From the NCBI RefSeq assembly GCF_024158125.1, contig NZ_JAMZFT010000001.1:868001-932000 (forward strand): DNA of 64,000 bases. The letters run 5' to 3'. Shown here piece after piece: positions 59,729 to 64,000 of the stretch (the stretch's first letter is position 1; each line of letters opens with the position of its first letter). This DNA is from Futiania mangrovi (GTDB taxonomy: Bacteria > Pseudomonadota > Alphaproteobacteria > Futianiales > Futianiaceae). Both the position numbers and the translations under genes were made by a program. The notes under the pieces were generated by a model. It ran no database searches. It had not been told where the DNA came from and saw only the letters and a list, made by a program, of their open reading frames with translations.

Positions 59729-60798
59729 CCCCAGGACACCTCGCCCGTGTAGCGCACGACCGCGGGGCCGTCCTCCCTTGCCACGATGCGGCCGCAGACG
59801 ACCGGTGCCTCGCCCTCGCCGCGCAGGGCGTTGCGTACCGCGTCCGCGGTCTCCGGCGCGACGACCAGCATCATGCCGAGTCCCATGTTGAAGGTGCGCA
59901 GCATCTCGCCCGCCTCCATGCGGCCCGTCTCCCTCGCCCAGCCGAAGCAGGCGGGCGGCGTCCAGGCGCCCAGGTCGATCTCGGCCACCGTTCCCTCGGG
60001 CAGGACGCGCGGCAGGTTCTCCGTGATGCCGCCGCCGGTGATGTGGGCCAGCGCCTTCACCCCGCCGGTGCGGATCGCGGCAAGCGCGGCCCTCACATAG
60101 ATGCGGGTGGGGGAGAGCAGCGCCTCCGCCACGGTCTGCCCGTCTGCAAACGGAGCCGGATCGTTCCAGGCGAGGCCCGCTTCGGCGACGAGGCGCCGCA
60201 CCAGCGAATAGCCGTTCGAATGGAAGCCGGACGCGGGCAGCCCGAGGATCAGGTCGCCCTCGGCCACGTCGGCGCGCGGCAGGACAGCGTCCCGCTCCAC
60301 CGCGCCCACGGAAAAGCCCGCAAGGTCGAAGTGGCCCGCGGCGTACATGCCCGGCATCTCCGCCGTCTCGCCGCCGACCAGCGCGCAGCCGGCCTGGCTG
60401 CAGCCCTCGGCAATGCCCTTCACGACGTCGCGCGCGGCCTCGACCGAGAGCTTGCCGGTCGCGAAATAGTCAAGGAAGAACAGGGGCTCCGCCCCTTGCA
60501 CCACGAGGTCGTTCACGCACATGGCGACGAGATCGATGCCGACCGTGTCGTGCCGCCCCGTCTCGATGGCGATCAGCAGTTTCGTGCCCACGCCGTCCGT
60601 CGATGAGACGAGGACCGGGTCGCGGAAGCCCGCGGCCTTCAGGTCGAACAGGGCGCCGAAGCCACCGAGGCTCGCGTCCGCGCCGCTGCGCCGCGTCGCC
60701 TTCGCAAGCGGCTTGATGGCGTCGACGAGCGCATTGCCCGCGGCGATGTCGACGCCGGCATCGGCATAGGTGAGGCCAGATTTCCCGGAACCGGTCAT
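59725..60798 (-). CDS. purM: Phosphoribosylformylglycinamidine cyclo-ligase
   Basis: AIR synthetase, ATP-dependent ring closure in purine synthesis. 357 residues. [12 protein letters not shown] (about residues 66-77), FLDYFATG and [11 protein letters not shown] are family motifs for ATP and substrate. ATG 60798 gives [18 protein letters not shown], the family start; the frame runs further upstream without similarity. A 171-base gap separates it from the divergent PgsA-like gene. Confidence 0.97.
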   Translation of the reverse strand: MTGSGKSGLTYADAGVDIAAGNALVDAIKPLAKATRRSGADASLGGFGALFDLKAAGFRDPVLVSSTDGVGTKLLIAIETGRHDTVGIDLVAMCVNDLVVQGAEPLFFLDYFATGKLSVEAARDVVKGIAEGCSQAGCALVGGETAEMPGMYAAGHFDLAGFSVGAVERDAVLPRADVAEGDLILGLPASGFHSNGYSLVRRLVAEAGLAWNDPAPFADGQTVAEALLSPTRIYVRAALAAIRTGGVKALAHITGGGITENLPRVLPEGTVAEIDLGAWTPPACFGWARETGRMEAGEMLRTFNMGLGMMLVVAPETADAVRNALRGEGEAPVVCGRIVAREDGPAVVRYTGEVSWG

Positions 60799-60907
60799 GG
60801 GGCGGTCAGCGTCCTTCGCGCAGTATGGAACGGCCCGTCTGTTAGCAGGCGCACGCGCGCGACGCCAGTGGCCAGCGTCCGGCCGATCCATTCGCCCGGA
60901 CATGCAA

Positions 60908-60920
60908 GGACTTCAAGTCC
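60908..60920. promoter_or_regulatory. Short palindrome in the purM/PgsA-like divergent gap
   Basis: GGACTT-C-AAGTCC, six perfect pairs around one base. It could be an operator shared by the divergent genes, or chance. Confidence 0.25.
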
Positions 60921-60969
60921 CGTCTCCAAGGGGTTAAATGACCGCACACGGTAATTGCGGAGCTTGCCC

Positions 60970-61506
60970 TTGACGCTGCCCAACCTCATCACGCTTGCCC
61001 GCCTGTTCGCCGTGCCGGGAATCCTTTATGCGATCGCCATCGGGCAGTACCAGCTGTCCTTCATCATCTTCGTCGCGGCGGGGGTGAGCGACGCGCTCGA
61101 CGGCTTCATCGCCAAGCGATTCGACCTCGCGACGACGCTGGGGGCGTGGCTCGATCCGATCGCGGACAAGGCGCTGCTGGTCAGCGTGTTCGTGGCGCTT
61201 GGCTTCCAGGGGCACATTCCGCCGTGGCTCGTGATCGTGGTGGTCAGCCGCGACCTTCTCATCGTGGGGGCGATCCTGCTTGCCCGCCTGATGGATGTCG
61301 AGATCCCGGTCAGGCCGATATTCGTGAGCAAGATCAATACGTCGCTGCAAATCGTTCTGATGGCCGTGGTGCTGTGGACGCTGGGCTACGGGGCCAGCTA
61401 TCCGATGCTTGTGCTTCTGCTCTCGGTCGGCGTTGTGATAACGACGGTCGTATCGGGCGTGCAGTACCTCGTCCGCTGGCTCGAGGCGGTCGGTACGGGC
61501 GAGTAG
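60970..61506 (+). CDS. CDP-alcohol phosphatidyltransferase (PgsA-like)
   Basis: 178 residues, about six membrane helices. The signature runs from SDALDGFIAKRF to GAWLDPIADK, with all metal-binding Asp residues. Most likely phosphatidylglycerophosphate synthase, the entry to phosphatidylglycerol and cardiolipin; other CDP-alcohol specificities cannot be excluded. TTG 60970 is preferred because GGAG lies 8 bases upstream; TTG at 60955 and 60964 are alternatives. Followed by the PerM-type gene after 48 bases, a common alphaproteobacterial order. Confidence 0.88.
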   Translation: MTLPNLITLARLFAVPGILYAIAIGQYQLSFIIFVAAGVSDALDGFIAKRFDLATTLGAWLDPIADKALLVSVFVALGFQGHIPPWLVIVVVSRDLLIVGAILLARLMDVEIPVRPIFVSKINTSLQIVLMAVVLWTLGYGASYPMLVLLLSVGVVITTVVSGVQYLVRWLEAVGTGE

Positions 61507-61554
61507 CGTTCGGGCACCGGGCGTAAGATTTCGGTTGGAGAGAGGTTGAGCGTC

Positions 61555-62634
61555 ATGTCCATGCGGTCGCACGCGCTGTTCTGGCTGGCGGTTCTCGCCG
61601 GTACGCTCATTTTCCTCGGTGCGCTCGGCGGGATCCTGCTGCCGTTCGTGGTGGCGCTCGGCCTCGCCTATCTTCTCGATCCCGTCGTCGACCGCATGGA
61701 GACCTGGGGCCTCGGCCGGATGACGGCGACCATCATCGTGATCGTGCTCGTGTGTCTGCTGGGCGTTGCGGCCTTTCTGCTGATGATCCCGCTGTTGCTC
61801 GACCAGGCGGTCGGCTTCGCGCAGCGCCTGCCCGATCTCGCCGCGCGGCTGCGGGAGATGGCGCTCAATCTCTCCGCCGGGCCGATCGGACAGTATCTCG
61901 AGAACTCCGGAACCGACGTGACGGGCACGATCAAGGATGTGTCGGCAACCCTGCTCGGCATCCTCGGCGACGTGGCCAAGCGCGTCTGGGCGAGCGGGCT
62001 TGCACTCTTCAACCTCGTCTCCCTGATCCTCATCACGCCGTTCGTCGCGTTCTACGTGCTGCTCGACTGGGACCGCATGGTCGCCAAGATCGACGGCTGG
62101 CTGCCGCGCCGCCACGCCGACACGATCCGCAGGATCGCGCACGACATCGACGATGTGCTGGCAGGCTTCATCCGGGGGCAGGGGACGGTGTGCCTGATCC
62201 TCGGCGTCTTCTACATGCTGGGGCTGAGCATCGTCGGCCTCGATTACGGGCTGATCATCGGCTTCGTGGCGGGGCTGCTGACCTTCATTCCCTTCGTGGG
62301 CGCGGCGGTCGGCCTGCTCATGTCGGTCGGGGTCGCGCTCGTCCAGTTCTGGCCGGACTATTTGATGATCGGGGCGGTCGCGGCGATCTTCTTCGCAGGC
62401 CAGGCGCTGGAGGGGAACTTCCTTTCGCCGAAACTCGTCGGCGACCACGTGCAGCTTCATCCGGTGTGGATCATCTTTGCCCTGCTTGCGTTCGGCTATC
62501 TCTTCGGTCTGGTGGGGACGCTGATCGCCGTGCCCGCGGCGGCGGTGATCGGCGTTCTGGCGCGCTTCGGCGTCGCGACCTACCTGCAGAGCGACCTCTA
62601 CGAGGGTCGTCAGGGACGCGACGGAGAGACATGA
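61555..62634 (+). CDS. AI-2E/PerM family membrane protein
   Basis: 359 residues with seven or eight predicted membrane helices and a soluble stretch in the middle (about residues 75-165) of the AI-2E transporter (PerM/YdgG/YhhT) family; LLTFIPFVGAAVGLL and GDHVQLHPVWIIFALLAFGYLFG are family motifs. Some members export autoinducer-2 or act as Na+/H+ antiporters; no function is assigned here. ATG 61555 with GGAGAGAGG upstream; TTG 61546 possible. Its TGA overlaps the hdaA ATG (ATGA). Confidence 0.88.
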   Translation: MSMRSHALFWLAVLAGTLIFLGALGGILLPFVVALGLAYLLDPVVDRMETWGLGRMTATIIVIVLVCLLGVAAFLLMIPLLLDQAVGFAQRLPDLAARLREMALNLSAGPIGQYLENSGTDVTGTIKDVSATLLGILGDVAKRVWASGLALFNLVSLILITPFVAFYVLLDWDRMVAKIDGWLPRRHADTIRRIAHDIDDVLAGFIRGQGTVCLILGVFYMLGLSIVGLDYGLIIGFVAGLLTFIPFVGAAVGLLMSVGVALVQFWPDYLMIGAVAAIFFAGQALEGNFLSPKLVGDHVQLHPVWIIFALLAFGYLFGLVGTLIAVPAAAVIGVLARFGVATYLQSDLYEGRQGRDGET

Positions 62635-63305
62635 GCGCGCAGCTTGCCTTCCGCTGGGATGCCCGGATCAGCCACGGGCGGACCGATTTCGTGGTGTCGG
62701 CCGGGAACGCCGCGCCCGTCGGCCTGATCGAGGCATGGCCCAATTGGCCGGGGCGCACCCTCGCGCTCTGCGGGCCCGCGGGCTGCGGCAAGAGCCATCT
62801 GGCGAACGTCTGGGCCGACGAGATCGGCGAGGTGCTGCGGCTGCAGCTGGCCGACCTGACGGAGGCCCGCGTCTCCCGCCTGACCGGGGGCGAGAACATC
62901 CTGATCGACGACGCCGGTGTGCCGGTGGATGAGGCCGCGCTCTTCCATCTGCTGAATCTGTTGAAATCCGGAGGCGGCAGCCTGCTGATGGCGGCGCGCA
63001 CCGCGCCTGCGCGCTGGAAGACGCGGCTGCCGGACCTCGCCTCGCGGCTGAGGGCCGTGACGGTGGCGCAATTCGACCTGCCCGACGACGACCTGCTCGC
63101 CGCCTTGCTGCACAAGCACTTCCGCGACCGCCAGCTCGACGTTGGCGACGCCGTCATCCGTTATCTCGTGCCGCGCATGATCCGCTCGGGCGCGGATGCG
63201 GCGCGGCTTGCCGAGGCGCTCGACCGGGCGGCGCTGGCCCGCGGGCAGGCCGTTACCGTGCGGCTTGCCGGCGAGGTTCTCGCGTCGGGTCAGAGCGGGC
63301 CGTAA
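62631..63305 (+). CDS. hdaA: DnaA regulatory inactivator homologue HdaA
   Basis: 224 residues, an AAA+ DnaA-like ATPase without the DNA-binding domain. QLAF near the N-terminus fits the sliding-clamp binding motif; Walker A is CGPAGCGKS (about residues 44-52), and ILIDDAG is a Walker B-like motif. With the clamp it stimulates DnaA-ATP hydrolysis and limits re-initiation, as shown for Hda and Caulobacter HdaA. The gene sits directly before ppk, a typical alphaproteobacterial order. Confidence 0.88.
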   Translation: MSAQLAFRWDARISHGRTDFVVSAGNAAPVGLIEAWPNWPGRTLALCGPAGCGKSHLANVWADEIGEVLRLQLADLTEARVSRLTGGENILIDDAGVPVDEAALFHLLNLLKSGGGSLLMAARTAPARWKTRLPDLASRLRAVTVAQFDLPDDDLLAALLHKHFRDRQLDVGDAVIRYLVPRMIRSGADAARLAEALDRAALARGQAVTVRLAGEVLASGQSGP

Positions 63306-63380
63306 CCGCACTGTCACGGCCACCCGCTACGCCATGCTTTTGCTTTCTCCCGGGGACAAGGCGAGGCAAGATTGAATACC

Positions 63381-64000
63381 ATGACCATTACAGCGGGCAC
63401 CGACAGCATGACCGTTCAGGAGGCCGGCGCCGACGTGTCCGCCGGCAGGGCAGGCGACCTGATGGACTCGCCCACACGGTTCTTCAATCGCGAGTTGAGC
63501 TGGCTGCAATTCAACAGGCGCGTGCTCGAGGAATCGCAGAACCGCAATCATCCGCTGCTCGAACGGTTGCGGTTCCTGTCGATCTCCGCCACCAATCTCG
63601 ACGAGTTCTACACGGTGCGCGTGGCGGGCCTGCGCGGCATGATGCGGGCGGGTGTCGAGACGTTGAGCCAGGACGGGTTGACGCCCGCGCAGCAGCTTGA
63701 GCGCGTGAACGCGCAAGCCAACCGCCTGATCGCGGATCAGCAGGCGATCTGGCGCGGCATCGTGGAGGAGTTGGGCGCCCAGCGCATCGAGGTGCTGGAG
63801 CCGAAGGAGCTGACCGCGGCGGAGCGGCAGTGGATCGAGAAGCGTTTCCTCGACGAGATCTTTCCGGTCCTAACCCCGCTCGCCATCGATCCGGCGCACC
63901 CCTTCCCGTTCATTCCGAACCAGGGCTTCGCGATCGCGTTGCAACTGCGCCGCCGGTCGGACGGCGAGACGCTGGAGGCGCTGTTGCCAGTGCCGAACCA
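63381..64000 (+). CDS. ppk: Polyphosphate kinase (5' part)
   Basis: First 206 or so codons; the gene runs off the window. After a non-conserved leader of about 30 residues comes RFFNRELSWLQFNRRVLEES, the N-terminal PPK1 signature, then LRFLSISATNLDEFY and LTPLAIDPAHPFPFI. Makes polyphosphate from ATP at the membrane. ATG 63381 has only a modest ribosome site (GCGAGGCAAG); a second in-frame ATG lies at 63408. A ppx gene often follows ppk; the Ppx/GppA at 15.8 kb is a separate locus. Confidence 0.95.
   Translation, partial: MTITAGTDSMTVQEAGADVSAGRAGDLMDSPTRFFNRELSWLQFNRRVLEESQNRNHPLLERLRFLSISATNLDEFYTVRVAGLRGMMRAGVETLSQDGLTPAQQLERVNAQANRLIADQQAIWRGIVEELGAQRIEVLEPKELTAAERQWIEKRFLDEIFPVLTPLAIDPAHPFPFIPNQGFAIALQLRRRSDGETLEALLPVPN

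Noticed and set aside
60938-60960. ATG at 60938 as start of the PgsA-like gene
   Set aside because: It is in a different frame from the conserved protein.

Overview
The window is a dense, high-GC stretch of bacterial core chromosome, very probably from an alphaproteobacterium. The signs are gene neighbourhoods typical of that class: nuoN-birA-coaX-rnj, lptF-lptG-lptD-surA-pdxA-rsmA, fabD-fabG-acpP-fabF-mltG, yicC-gmk, rpsF-rpsR-rplI, and a CDP-alcohol transferase-permease-hdaA-ppk run. GTG and TTG starts are common and many genes overlap by 1 to 4 bases. I cannot place it below class. I saw no tRNA, rRNA, CRISPR array, insertion sequence or phage gene.

Layout. 1-9866 (+): end of the complex I operon (nuoM, nuoN), biotin ligase, pantothenate kinase, RNase J, cysteinyl-tRNA synthetase, citramalate synthase and a RarD-like permease. 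9835-10392 (-): a LOG-family protein. 10391-22091 (+): a small secreted protein, a LysM protein, an Atm1-type ABC exporter, phosphatidylethanolamine synthesis (psd, pssA), Ppx/GppA with rlmE, then guaB, an RsmB-type methyltransferase and guaA. 22092-24765 is the one accessory-looking island: two paralogous secreted proteins with PEP-CTERM-like (VPAPA) tails, the second behind a strong sigma-54 promoter match and carrying a long Gly-Gly-Ser-Thr repeat. 24766-28153 (+): a YfgM-like protein, bamB and der. 28169-39530 (-): an SDR, purF, cvpA, radA, mlaF, mlaE, alr and dnaB, then cfa and the rplI-rpsR-rpsF ribosomal operon. 39793-44301 (+): fatty-acid synthesis (fabD, fabG, acpP, fabF) and mltG. 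44314-46809: an SDR (-), yicC and gmk (+). 46772-54422 (-): LPS export and outer-membrane biogenesis (lptF, lptG, lptD, surA) with pdxA and rsmA. 54629-60798: pepA and holC (+), an ABC-F ATPase (-), ndk (+), purN and purM (-). 60970-64000 (+): a phosphatidylglycerophosphate synthase-like enzyme, a PerM-type permease, hdaA and the start of ppk.

The genes cover purine synthesis (purF, purM, purN, guaA, guaB, gmk, ndk), envelope building (psd, pssA, PgsA-like, cfa, lptD/F/G, surA, bamB, mlaE/F, mltG, alr, LysM) and replication (dnaB, holC, hdaA, radA).

The most unusual features are small. A 15-bp tandem array repeats the last three codons and stop of guaA five times. A 17-bp tandem duplication at the psd/pssA junction separates a formerly ATGA-type overlap. 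The GGST linker shows a clear internal history of block duplication and unit expansion. The VPAPA-tailed pair with a sigma-54 promoter is the best candidate for an under-described surface system. No exosortase or regulator for it lies in the window.
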